A DNA stretch of 64,000 nucleotides, taken from the NCBI GenBank assembly GCA_963576735.1, contig OY755177.1, forward strand, positions 6,882,001 to 6,946,000. The letters are read 5' to 3'. Position 1 is the first letter of the stretch, and every line of letters begins with the position of its first letter. This DNA comes from Bedellia somnulentella. Lineage: Eukaryota; Arthropoda; Insecta; Lepidoptera; Bedelliidae. Shown here piece by piece: positions 9,460 to 18,906 of the stretch. The notes under the pieces were generated by a model. That model was not told the origin of the DNA and made no database searches. It saw only the letters and a program-made list of their open reading frames with translations. A program made the position numbers and the translations under genes.

Positions 9460-10801
9460 TTAAAAGTTTAAATTATGGTTTCCACCATCGCATACTATAA
9501 GTAAGTTTCCCCTTATATTAAATATATGGGGGTCAGATATATTATATGCTAATAATTTAGCAATGTTCCGCTTTTGATTTAAGGGTATGTATACAGTACC
9601 CAGTCGAGAATTTGAATAAGGTAAAAACTTATTCAAATCCAAACAAAATAAATTATCGCTTTGACAACATGTCACGTGACATATTAGATTATTCATAATA
9701 TGAATATTGTCATTCTGCTTATTCATATTAAGTAAGTATGGAAAGGTACAAAATATAAATTTACATATATATATTTTTTGTATCTCCAAAAGTTTATTTA
9801 TACTTTTATTTAATAAATACTTATTTAATCCTATACTATTGCCGACCAGTACGACAATCGTTGTATATTCGTCATAAGTGCCTAATAATATTCGTTCTAC
9901 TATATAATTAAAGTTTGCACCCGTATAGCAATGGTTAATAACCTGTTGATTAAGATACTTATTTAGTATTTCGCCAAAACCTACGGCCATGCCGTCCGAA
10001 AATACTAATGTTCTGTTTGCCGGCGGCGGCGTGCTAACAGCTGGTAATGTAATCCCATTACTTGGTTGTGGTTGGGGTGACTGAGATATAACGCTAGATA
10101 AGGTAATATGACTATCCAGAGTAACCGTCTCTTTGTCTATAAGACTGCCGATATGTTTGTATCTTAAATGCAGATCTTCCTGACTAACAATCATCTCACT
10201 CAGTTTATCATTCAAACTATCTATTTGGTTTAGTAAATCAATTTTCCTGTAAGACTTGTTTATGAATTTAATACTATTTTTCATACTTATAAGACTTTTG
10301 TTTGTGTTATATATACGTTTTTTAACTAATTTATATTTTTTACACTGTTTACGACTGAAATTTTTCAAATATTTAAAAGAGTTCATAGAAGATAATGATT
10401 CTGCCTCAAGTTCGGCACATAAAGAAACTGCGTGAGAGTCTTCGTGAATATTCTTTATTCTATGGAATTCCGCCAATTGAGCTTGTGCCTCTGCCAACTG
10501 CTCATTCAGAATATGAATTCGTTCTAAAGCAACTTCATGCTTTGCGCACTGATCCTCATACTTTAATATTAATATCTGCTGGTTTTCTAGCTCCACTTGA
10601 GAAATGTCGTAAGATTCACGAAGCAAAACAATTTTTTTCTAAAAGATTATTATTTTTTAGTTTTAAATTACGAATGGTTAAAACGTTTTCGTCCCGTTCT
10701 TCTAAAAGTCTATTTTTTAATTTTTCTGCATCATTTAAATCTCTTTTTAGTTTTTCATACTTTTGTTCGGCAGCCATTCTACGAGTTGTGATCGAGTCCA
10801 T
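9460..10801 (-). pseudogene. LINE ORF1: coiled-coil protein with SGNH-like domain, copy 1, frameshifted
   Basis: Reads MDSITTRRMAAEQKYEKLKR from 10801, then shifts frame at a run of seven A (T7 at 10632-10638 on the plus strand) and continues from about 10626 to the stop at 9460. The intact copy (56642-58033) spans the same site without a break, so one extra A is the simplest cause. The N-terminal half is long heptad coiled coil. The C-terminal 190 residues carry FSDGM...GEILN, a GNSIGLN block and a final CDGG.HNLNF, which resembles the esterase-like (SGNH) ORF1 domain of CR1-group LINEs; this is inferred. ORF1 proteins bind the element RNA. Confidence 0.8.
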
Positions 10802-11602
10802 TTTACGAAACGAACAGTCTTGATATTATTTAATTGTTTAAAGCGTTACTATAGCGAACGACAATCCTAATACTAAGACACTAAGATATTTCGATCCACA
10901 CAAGCGCCTACTCACAACAAAGATATAAAGTTAATATTTATCGTTTGTTTACATTTAACTAAACAATAAAATCATTAATATAACAATCAGAATATGACAC
11001 CGTGTGTTATTACTACCTTAATTGTATTTTTATTATAACCTACACGACCAACAATAATTCTCACAAATTCTAATGATGGACTGTAATGAGTAGCAGAGTA
11101 GAAAAAGTTTTTATACTACTAATTCAGTTGACATAAAATAAAAGTATATATTAATTTCAACTATAATAATAAATAATAATACGGGAATCGAACCCGTGAT
11201 TAGTAGATATAATGTAATAGGAAACCAGCTATTTGTGTCACACGTATTTAGTTGGAGCGGTGAATCAAGTCAAGACCGTTGTTTTATAACTAATATAGTA
11301 TTCTTGTCAAATTGAATTACGTATTATTGTTCAAAAAAAACATAAATTTACTTAGCTGGTTTACTCGGCAAGGGTTCTGCTATCTAGTGATGCTTTTCTT
11401 TGTTTGGTTTCGGCCGTTAAAACGTCACAAACTTAAATCACTTATTTTGTCACATTCACTTAATATTACCCTAAGATAACACTTGTGTGGATGAAATACG
11501 CACTAATATATAATTTACAACCATTTATGGTTTATTTCTATGCTTTTTAACAATTATAGCCAAATTTAAATAGCAAAGCACGAATCAGATATTATTTCGA
11601 TC
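10802..11602 (-). promoter_or_regulatory. LINE 5' UTR with T-arm/B-box hairpin, copy 1
   Basis: This 800-bp leader shares ATACACAAGTGTTATC, GAGTAAACCAGCTAAGTA and the ACGGGTTC block with the leader of copy 2, so it belongs to the element. At 11181-11200 its minus strand reads ATCACGGGTTCGATTCCCGT: a 5-bp stem with a 7-base loop TTCGATT, which is a perfect tRNA T arm and a perfect RNA polymerase III B box. A weak A-box-like TAGCTGGTTTCC lies at 11220-11231. It may act in internal promotion; that is inference. Confidence 0.65.
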
Positions 11603-11608
11603 TCTTAT

Positions 11609-14600
11609 ATGAATACCCTTACGAATTTACCGGTCATTCAACAAAAATCCGTCGCGCATATAAAACGATTACACGACACCACCCATGAGTGTGTCAATGC
11701 TATTAAGAACCTGGGAGTCGATATAACAACATGGGACCCCATACTGGTGTACCTACTATCACAAAAACTAGATAATGAATCATACTCAGATTATGTGGAA
11801 TCAGTGAAAAACCCGAGGAAGTTACCCATCCTGAAAGAATTTCTTGATTTTTTGGAAATAAAATTCACAACGCTAGAAACTTCGCGTCGCAAGCAGGATG
11901 TTAATATTTCGACACAAAAGTACCAAGTCCATCTTAAACAGCAATCTAGCAATAATCGTAGTCAGCAACCTACTTCTTACAAAAATGCATTCCTATCAAG
12001 CAGTAAGATTAAAGTTCAATCGCCTAGTACGAGCAAAAAAGTAACATCAGCAAAATATCACTGTGCGCTATGCAACAGTTTTGAACATAGAATTTATTTT
12101 TGCAAACAGTTCATTGACATGCCTGCGAATATGAAATTAAAAACTGTCAAACGACTTAATCTCTGTCCAAACTGTTTGTTCGATCATCAAGAAAAAGCAT
12201 GCACATCAGAGAAAGTATGTCGTGAGTGCAATCAAGGGCACAACAGTTTACTTCATGAGGCGTTTTCTCAGGAAGGTGCAGACAGATCGAACGTAACTTC
12301 AGCTGAAAATAAAGGTAATAAGGTCAAAAGTGGCTCGCACGCCTCACTGCAGAGTGGCTCGTATGAAGTTTTATTACCAACGGCTTTATTAAATATTGAA
12401 GCCGCGGACGGATCATCTTATACAATGCGTGCCTTATTAGACCAAGGGTCTCAGATATCAATTATCACTGAGAAAGCGGCACAGAGGTTAATGTTGCCTA
12501 GAAAGAAATGCCATGGTATAATCTCGGGTGTTGGTGACAAAGAAAGTAAGTGTAAAGGGATGATAACTATCAAGTGCTTATCAACCATCAGCTCGTTTAC
12601 TTTTGAAACAGATGTTTTGATAATGAATCAACTTATAAAACCTCTACCAAACCAGTCTGTAGCGAAACCAAATTGGGCATATTTAGACCATATCAAGTTG
12701 GCAGATCCAGAATTCAATATCAGTCGCCCGGTTGATTTATTATTAGGAGCAGACGTTTATTCACATATCTTAATGGATGGCGTATGTAAAGCTGACTCGT
12801 CTCTCCCAGTCGCGCAACAAACCCAACTTGGTTGGATTTTAAGTGGAAACGCAAGAACTTTCCACTGCAATGTAGTTCTCAATAACTTACAAGATATCCA
12901 GCAGTTCTGGGAAACCGAAGAGATAACTTCCGAACAGACTGACTTGTCCGAGTCCGACTTAATGTGCCTAAAATACTATCAAGATACCACAATCAGACGG
13001 TCAGATGGACGCTATGAGGTCCGGTTGCCTCTCAAAGATAATTACCAAGAATTATTAGGGCAATCGAGAGCAAAAGCAATGGCACAATTTTATAAGTTGG
13101 AGCAGAGACTCAGTAAAAATCAAGTTACGGCAGTAAATTATAAATTGTTTATCGATGAGTATTTAGCTCTCGGTCATATGACACCATCAATGAAAGATAA
13201 CAATAATAATACTCATTGTTATTTACCTCATCATTGTGTGACACGTGAGGAGTCTACTACTACTAAGTTACGTGTAGTATTTAATGCGTCTCAAAAAACA
13301 TCAACGGGTGTAAGTTTAAATGAAGTAATGTGTCGCGGCCCTAATTTGCAACAAGATATTCAGAGCCTCATAATCAAATGGCGCCAATTCAAATTTGCTT
13401 TTACCGCTGATATTGAGAAAATGTTTCGACAAATATGGATAAATCAAGAAGATCAATACCTGCAAATGATCTTTTGGAGAGATAGTAACAAAAAGCAGTT
13501 GCAAGACTTTAAGCTCACCACAGTTACGTACGGAACCAAAGCAGCGCCTTTTCTAGCCATGAGAACCCTTAAACAGCTGGCTCATGATGAGAAGAAGAAC
13601 TACCCCAACAGTTTAGCTCCTTGTGTTCTCGAAGAATCGTTCTACATGGATGACTTGATCTATGGGGCACATTCAATAGATGGTGCTAAACAAAAACAAT
13701 CAGATATGATAAGCCTCCTTAAGTCAGGCGGTTTTAATTTACGAAAGTGGAAGTCTAATACACCCGAGTTACTACAATCCGTAAAAGCAGACATAGACAA
13801 TCAAGAAAATTTTGATTTCAAGCAGAATGAATCAACCAAAGCCTTAGGGCTTGGATGGAACCCACACACTGATAATTTCACATTTCAATCTATAGACTTT
13901 TCAGTGTGTGAACGACCAACCAAGAGAGTGCTTCTATCAGATATATCTAAGCTCTTTGACCCTCTCGGCTGGCTTGCCCCGCTTACCACTAAACTAAAAA
14001 TACTATTTCAAGATGTGTGGAAAACCAACACACAGTGGGACGAGCCTGTTCCGCAACACATATGTGACGAGTGGAATAAGATAAAGAGCAGTATAGAAAT
14101 TATTAGTACCTATCAAGTACCCAGGTGGATTCAAACAGAAGAGAATGAAATATGTGAACTTCACGGTTTCTGCGATGCCAGCACTAAAGCATATGCAGCC
14201 GTGGTTTATTGTAAAATTAAAAAAGCCACCGGAGTGACTATTACTTTAGTAGCAGCAAAAACTAAAGTAGTCCCGTTAAACAAAAGCACATCCTTGCCAC
14301 GACTTGAGCTTTGCGGCGCTTTATTATTAGCCAAATTGATGGATAAAATTGTAAAAAGTCTGAGAAATTATACGGTGCAAGCCTATGGCTGGAGTGATTC
14401 CATGGCTGTGCTTGGTTGGCTTAGCGGGCCATCAGATCGTTGGAAGCCATTCGTTGCAAACCGCGTGACACAAGTTACAACAATCATGCCGGCAGATACT
14501 TGGCGATACGTTAAATCAAAAGAAAATCCAGCTGACTGTGCAAGTCGGGGCCTCACCGCTATCCAACTAAAAGAATTAAAGATGTGGTGGATGGGTCCGC

Positions 14601-17479
14601 AGTGGTTAACAACATTCGAACCTGAACCTTTAAATCAAATGTATAACACAAATGAAGAGCTTAAGAAAAATAAGCAAGTCAATGTAACAGTATCCTTCGA
14701 AAACAACGTCATAAAGCAGATTTTAAACAAGCAAAGTACAATAACAAGAGCGACTAGAATACTGGCCTGGGTACTGAGATTCACATACAGAACTGAAAAT
14801 AGAAAAAACCTGACTTTAGCTGAACTTAAGACAGCCACGTCCCTCATAGTAAAATTCACACAAAGAGAAATATTTTTTAATGAAATAACAAACTTAAATG
14901 AAAATCAAAACGTAAGCAAGAAAAGTAAACTTAGTATTTTCAATCCATTTTTAGATGTAGATGGAATTATTAGAATAGGTGGCAGGCTCCAAAATGCCGC
15001 ATTGGATCCGGAAATGAAACACCCAGCTATTATCCCCAATAATACAAGACTTGCAGATCTCATCATTGATCAGGCTCACAAGTCCACATATCACGGAGGA
15101 GCGCGATTAACCACCGCCTTTATCAGACGCAAATATTGGGTTATTGGTGGATACAACGCAGTCAAAAAACGCATTCGGCTATGTGTCATATGCAAGAAAC
15201 AGAACCCTACGTTTACTCCACAAATAATGAGAAATTTGCCAGAACCAAGAGTAAATATCTCTCGCCCTTTCAAAAAAGTGGGCGTGGACTTTACAGGGCA
15301 CATTTTTGTCAAATCCAACAAGGGCCGCGGAATAAAAACAACAAAGGGCTATATATCTGTGTTCGTGTGCATGGCCACTAAGGCTGTACATTTGGAATTG
15401 GTCTCGGACTTATCGACCTCTGCATTCATGGCAGCACTAAGAAGAATGGCAGCCCGAAGAGGAACACCAAGTGACATTTATAGCGATAATGGTACGAATT
15501 TTGTCGGCTCTAGTCGCGTACTACAACAAGAGTATCGCGAAATAATCAAATCTATTAATGAAGATATGCATCCCGAGTTAAATGACATGAATATCAAGTT
15601 TCATTTCAATTCACCATCATGGCCTTCGGGAAATGGTCTTTTTGAGGCCGCAGTGAAGAGCGTCAAATTTCACCTCAAAAGAGTCATCGGAGAGCAGAAA
15701 CTCACATTTGAAGAATACTCCACTCTGCTTACCCAGGTAGAGGCGTGCTTAAATTCAAGACCACTGTGTGCACTAACTGAAGATCCGAATGACTTAGACG
15801 TACTCACTCCGTCACACTTTCTATCTAGTGGACCGACGCTAACCATACATAATACGGAAACAGATCTCAGAACAAGATGGCACTTAACTCAAAAAATTGT
15901 GAATGATGTTTGGCGTCGTTGGCGAGATGAATATTTGAGCAACCTACCAATAAGAAGCAAGTGGAGGCAGCCACAAGCAAATATTAAAATCAATGACGTC
16001 GTCATAATAAAAGAAGACAACCTTCCACCAGGCAAATGGTATCTAGGTCGGGTATTGGAATTACATCCTGGTTCAGATGGTTATGTCCGAGTTGTGACCG
16101 TAAAGACAAAAAATGGCATATTGAGAAGACCAATCCTCAAACTCTGTGTCTTACCCGTTCATCAGTCAGAAACACAAATAAAATCAGTTAAGGAAGACAT
16201 TCCTGAGCCACAACCAAAATCAGTTTCAAGATCAAGGAAAACAGTAGGATTTGTCTTATCTTCATTATTAACATTATGTTTAGTACTTCTGTCAACCCCG
16301 CCCTCAGAATGCGCCTACAACATGACAACACTCCAAAACAATAATAGCGTATACTTCGATCGCATTACAGACATGCAATTGATAAGAGATAAATGGCGCT
16401 TAATTGTGTTTTACGATACTCAACCTTATCGAGACGGTAACATGGCTCTTCAAAGGTACATAACCTACCTAAACAATTTATGTATGAAAATAAAAGACTC
16501 GTCGCACTGTGAAGGTATTATGTTGCAGCTTAATCATGAGGTGGCCGAACTCGAATACAATAATAATATCCTAACTAATCATAATGGCGACACCTCGTCT
16601 AGCAGTCACCGGCAGCGACGCGGCCTTATCGATGTAATTGGATACGCAGCAAATAGTTTGTTTGGTGTACTTGATGCTCGTTTTGCCGAACAATATGAAC
16701 GAGATATAAATCTTGTTAAAGAAAATCAGAAACATTTGGCCTCGCTTTGGAAAAACAGTACTTCAATAGTTGAGGCTGAGTTTAACATGTTAAAACGTAC
16801 GGAAAGTGTGATCGATAAGCACTACAAATTTATAACCCGAAAATTCAATACCTTAGATAAATCAGTATATCAGATGCAAAGCAACATGCAAAATCTATCG
16901 ATCATGAACGACTTTATAACCACCGCTATGATTGCAAATAATATTGTATCTACATTGAACAAAATACAGCTTACACTACTTGATACTGTTACTAATATTT
17001 ATAATGGAAAGTTCAACTTTCACCTTATTACCCCTGATCAGTTGAGACACGAGTTGGGAACTATTACAGAACAGCTACCGAAAGACCTCTCCTTACCTAT
17101 CATGAAAACAGACAGCTTATCAGAAATATATAATTTATTGGAAGTTCGAGCCCGGGTAACCACAAGATACATTATATTTGAAATCCTGATTCCACTCATC
17201 GGTGACGACTTGTATGAGATATCAAGAATCATACCTATTCCACGCTTACTAGACCACAACAAAGACATTGCGATAGTACCAGTGTCAGAGTATGTTGCCG
17301 TAAACCTCAGACAAGACTCATTCATAGATATCACTGAACAAGATATAAAAGCTTGCATACATAAAAACCCCGAAATCTTACTATGCAACGTCAAAAACAG
17401 AATTTATTATATCAAGGACGATAAGAGTTTCTGCAAAAAGAATCCCTATTTCAAATCATGTGAAACTATTACCAAGTAA
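11609..17479 (+). CDS. pol: BEL/Pao Gag(C-term)-Pol-Env polyprotein
   Basis: A single 1956-residue frame, in register with gag at 5355. Order: end of Gag with Cys/His zinc fingers (about 152-205: CALC..H...C, CPNC..H, C.EC..GH); aspartic protease with DQGSQ (Asp278); reverse transcriptase with FTADIEKMF and YMDD (679-682); RNase H with FCDAS near 852; integrase zinc region HHCC about 1155-1195; integrase core with Asp1227, Asp1293 (SDNGTNF) and Glu1346; DUF5641 about 1420-1515. From about 1545 a hydrophobic segment and secreted-type sequence begin, and at 1668-1671 RQRR precedes a Gly- and hydrophobic-rich fusion-peptide-like stretch, then heptad repeats. This resembles the baculovirus F/errantivirus type of envelope. 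An in-frame TAA ends the frame at 17477. The start at 11609 is only the first Met after the LINE. Confidence 0.92.
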   Translation: MNTLTNLPVIQQKSVAHIKRLHDTTHECVNAIKNLGVDITTWDPILVYLLSQKLDNESYSDYVESVKNPRKLPILKEFLDFLEIKFTTLETSRRKQDVNISTQKYQVHLKQQSSNNRSQQPTSYKNAFLSSSKIKVQSPSTSKKVTSAKYHCALCNSFEHRIYFCKQFIDMPANMKLKTVKRLNLCPNCLFDHQEKACTSEKVCRECNQGHNSLLHEAFSQEGADRSNVTSAENKGNKVKSGSHASLQSGSYEVLLPTALLNIEAADGSSYTMRALLDQGSQISIITEKAAQRLMLPRKKCHGIISGVGDKESKCKGMITIKCLSTISSFTFETDVLIMNQLIKPLPNQSVAKPNWAYLDHIKLADPEFNISRPVDLLLGADVYSHILMDGVCKADSSLPVAQQTQLGWILSGNARTFHCNVVLNNLQDIQQFWETEEITSEQTDLSESDLMCLKYYQDTTIRRSDGRYEVRLPLKDNYQELLGQSRAKAMAQFYKLEQRLSKNQVTAVNYKLFIDEYLALGHMTPSMKDNNNNTHCYLPHHCVTREESTTTKLRVVFNASQKTSTGVSLNEVMCRGPNLQQDIQSLIIKWRQFKFAFTADIEKMFRQIWINQEDQYLQMIFWRDSNKKQLQDFKLTTVTYGTKAAPFLAMRTLKQLAHDEKKNYPNSLAPCVLEESFYMDDLIYGAHSIDGAKQKQSDMISLLKSGGFNLRKWKSNTPELLQSVKADIDNQENFDFKQNESTKALGLGWNPHTDNFTFQSIDFSVCERPTKRVLLSDISKLFDPLGWLAPLTTKLKILFQDVWKTNTQWDEPVPQHICDEWNKIKSSIEIISTYQVPRWIQTEENEICELHGFCDASTKAYAAVVYCKIKKATGVTITLVAAKTKVVPLNKSTSLPRLELCGALLLAKLMDKIVKSLRNYTVQAYGWSDSMAVLGWLSGPSDRWKPFVANRVTQVTTIMPADTWRYVKSKENPADCASRGLTAIQLKELKMWWMGPQWLTTFEPEPLNQMYNTNEELKKNKQVNVTVSFENNVIKQILNKQSTITRATRILAWVLRFTYRTENRKNLTLAELKTATSLIVKFTQREIFFNEITNLNENQNVSKKSKLSIFNPFLDVDGIIRIGGRLQNAALDPEMKHPAIIPNNTRLADLIIDQAHKSTYHGGARLTTAFIRRKYWVIGGYNAVKKRIRLCVICKKQNPTFTPQIMRNLPEPRVNISRPFKKVGVDFTGHIFVKSNKGRGIKTTKGYISVFVCMATKAVHLELVSDLSTSAFMAALRRMAARRGTPSDIYSDNGTNFVGSSRVLQQEYREIIKSINEDMHPELNDMNIKFHFNSPSWPSGNGLFEAAVKSVKFHLKRVIGEQKLTFEEYSTLLTQVEACLNSRPLCALTEDPNDLDVLTPSHFLSSGPTLTIHNTETDLRTRWHLTQKIVNDVWRRWRDEYLSNLPIRSKWRQPQANIKINDVVIIKEDNLPPGKWYLGRVLELHPGSDGYVRVVTVKTKNGILRRPILKLCVLPVHQSETQIKSVKEDIPEPQPKSVSRSRKTVGFVLSSLLTLCLVLLSTPPSECAYNMTTLQNNNSVYFDRITDMQLIRDKWRLIVFYDTQPYRDGNMALQRYITYLNNLCMKIKDSSHCEGIMLQLNHEVAELEYNNNILTNHNGDTSSSSHRQRRGLIDVIGYAANSLFGVLDARFAEQYERDINLVKENQKHLASLWKNSTSIVEAEFNMLKRTESVIDKHYKFITRKFNTLDKSVYQMQSNMQNLSIMNDFITTAMIANNIVSTLNKIQLTLLDTVTNIYNGKFNFHLITPDQLRHELGTITEQLPKDLSLPIMKTDSLSEIYNLLEVRARVTTRYIIFEILIPLIGDDLYEISRIIPIPRLLDHNKDIAIVPVSEYVAVNLRQDSFIDITEQDIKACIHKNPEILLCNVKNRIYYIKDDKSFCKKNPYFKSCETITK

Positions 17480-17920
17480 TGCGAGAACAGGTGGATAGAA
17501 CTGACAAAATTAAACAAATATTTTTATTTTTATTGCGAACCAACCCATGTAAAGCTAGTATGCGACGATCATATCACCCAGGTGCAACTGAAAAATTACG
17601 GATTTTTTAACATCGATCAAGGATGCATTATTAAATCAGCGGATTTCTTTTTATATTCTCACAGATTAGAGATCAGTAAAATGACCGTAAGCTCAGAAAT
17701 AAAAATACCGGAAATTTCACAAATTAACCACATCATAAATGTATCCATACCAAATGGTTCAGTTACTGAAGATCAATCAGAACTTAACCCACATTCTCGT
17801 CAAATGCAAGAGATCGAAGAGAAAATCAAAACCATGCAGAAGAGTCAGCCGTTATTAGAAGGGGTGGCCTCTCATACCATCCACCACTACGCTGCAATCT
17901 ATACATGTACGCGCTGCTAG
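16235..17920 (+). pseudogene. env: Envelope-like region of the BEL/Pao element, interrupted by a stop codon
   Basis: The region follows DUF5641 with no stop and no new start, so it is expressed, if at all, as part of Pol or by splicing. It has a hydrophobic leader (16250-16310), several N-X-S/T sites, a furin-like RQRR at 16610-16621 and a long heptad-repeat stretch, then a Cys-rich part. TAA at 17477-17479 breaks the frame, but the same frame stays open to 17918-17920 with conserved-looking Trp, Cys and Tyr residues, so this is a nonsense mutation and not a natural end. A further frame change lies near 17880-17905. The copy is therefore not an intact envelope gene. Assignment to the F-type family is by architecture. 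Confidence 0.7.
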
Positions 17921-18060
17921 CAGTGATAGCCATAGCGTTGGCATACCGCCGTCTCCGCGTGCGGGCCGGGCGCGCCGCCGGCCGGCTCCTCGCCGCCACC
18001 CGCGCCCCGCGCCGCCCGCTGCAACGCACAGCACCCCAAGTGCCATCCAGCAGTGACAAG
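17905..18060 (+). pseudogene. Env transmembrane and Arg-rich tail remnant, GC island
   Basis: In the frame opened at 17905 a hydrophobic run of about 13 residues (YALLAVIAIALAY) is followed by a tail dense in Arg and Ala, then a Ser-rich end. The DNA from 17940 to 18030 is extremely GC-rich, in sharp contrast to the AT-rich remainder of the element. The segment lies one frame off the upstream env reading frame. It is plausibly the membrane anchor and cytoplasmic tail; the unusual composition could mark capture from another source. Positions 18061-18409 are non-coding. Confidence 0.45.
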
Positions 18061-18409
18061 TGTAGTGTTTATAGTGAAGTGAACGACTTTGTTTCGAAAA
18101 TCTGCCAAAAACCTAAGCACGAAATCAGCACTCGTAGAAAGCAAACGATCAAGAAAAAATTTAGGGTCATCACCAGTACTAAACCAAGTTTCGTTCGTGT
18201 CAAAGGATGTTTAATAATACTAAGTTGTCAGTTCGTTCCTGCAACTAGTAAAATATTACAATATAAACAATATAGTGCATATTTTAGTTTAGCGTTACTT
18301 ACTAACACAAACATTATTTGAATCAGAATATGTCGATCATGATGTATCACAATCATTTGCACCTCATAAGCCATCATTATAGTTTTATCACTACTACTAA
18401 CCCCATTTC

Positions 18410-18424
18410 TCCCGCCCGGGAAGA
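18410..18424 (+). promoter_or_regulatory. BEL/Pao polypurine tract
   Basis: cccgggaaga ends directly against the TGTACGAG start of the 3' LTR, the expected place for the plus-strand primer. Confidence 0.6.
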
Positions 18425-18643
18425 TGTACGAGTTAGGTCGTACAGAAGCGTGCGTCAGCATTTTACTTCATCTATTAGTTTTATTTAATTATTTATTCAG
18501 TTCGTTTATAGCTATCAAGACAGCTACGCGTGCTCATCAGTTATCAGTTACATTTAAGTTATTCTTCATTAATATAGATTTCATTTACTATCAGTTTATC
18601 ATTTTATTATATTATCAGTCACATAATCGGGAGCAGCCCGAAC
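18425..18643 (+). repeat. BEL/Pao 3' LTR (219 bp)
   Basis: Identical by eye to 4859-5077. Followed by tacgttacaac, which belongs to the Gypsy element. A tacg also occurs inside the LTR start (tgTACGag), so a 4-bp target duplication of tacg with shorter LTRs cannot be excluded. Confidence 0.93.
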
Positions 18644-18906
18644 TACGTTACAACTAAGTCTATTAATCTTGCAAAAATAAAAAACTGAATTAGTGTTTAC
18701 TTTACAGCAAACAAATTTAAAATGACTCCATAATTACATAACACTTATAATATTGATTCTTAACAAAACGTTTATTACATCAAATGCTGACTTCGCTGCT
18801 CTAGTTTCGTACTCTGACCTTTAAACAAATGACAATAATAATTATTACAAAATGTATTTTTTATGCTTAGTTCTTAAAACTACTAACCTAATTACACAGT
18901 TACTAA
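18644..18906 (-). other. Gypsy sequence between integrase and third ORF
   Basis: About 260 bases of AT-rich non-coding Gypsy sequence left between the integrase stop and the BEL insertion. I see no ORF. It may hold the splice acceptor for the third ORF, but none can be assigned with confidence. Confidence 0.6.

Larger units (their letters stand above)
6301..11602 (-). mobile_element. CR1/Jockey-like non-LTR retrotransposon, copy 1 (in BEL gag)
   Basis: A near-full-length two-ORF LINE of about 5.3 kb. In element sense: 5' UTR of about 800 bp (11602-10802), ORF1 (10801-9460, frameshifted), ORF2 (9451-6476) and a 3' UTR ending in TTTTA-type repeats at about 6303-6330. The flanks share tctt at 6297-6300 and 11603-11606, a 4-bp target duplication whose removal puts the BEL gag frame back in register. 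The second copy at about 55880-61215 is homologous over the whole length. Youngest of the three nested insertions. Confidence 0.92.
4859..18643 (+). mobile_element. BEL/Pao LTR retrotransposon with envelope-like module, carrying a nested LINE
   Basis: LTRs at 4859-5077 and 18425-18643 look identical over 219 bp. Between them are a primer site (5080), gag (5355-6302), the rest of gag with pol and an envelope-like region in one frame (11609-17479), env remnants to about 18060, and a purine-rich tract (cgggaaga) just before the 3' LTR. A LINE (6301-11602) sits in gag. Without it the element is about 8.5 kb, large for BEL/Pao because of the envelope module. It lies in the opposite orientation to the Gypsy host element. 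I cannot find a clean target duplication: the left flank ends ccatg and the right flank begins tacgt. Confidence 0.94.

Noticed and set aside
15091..15391. Alternative frames of 70-81 codons inside the integrase
   Set aside because: Shadows of the polyprotein frame, which has clear integrase motifs across the same bases.
17826..18144. Several overlapping frames of 63-77 codons on the minus strand
   Set aside because: Shadows of the GC-rich island, where stop codons are rare by composition.
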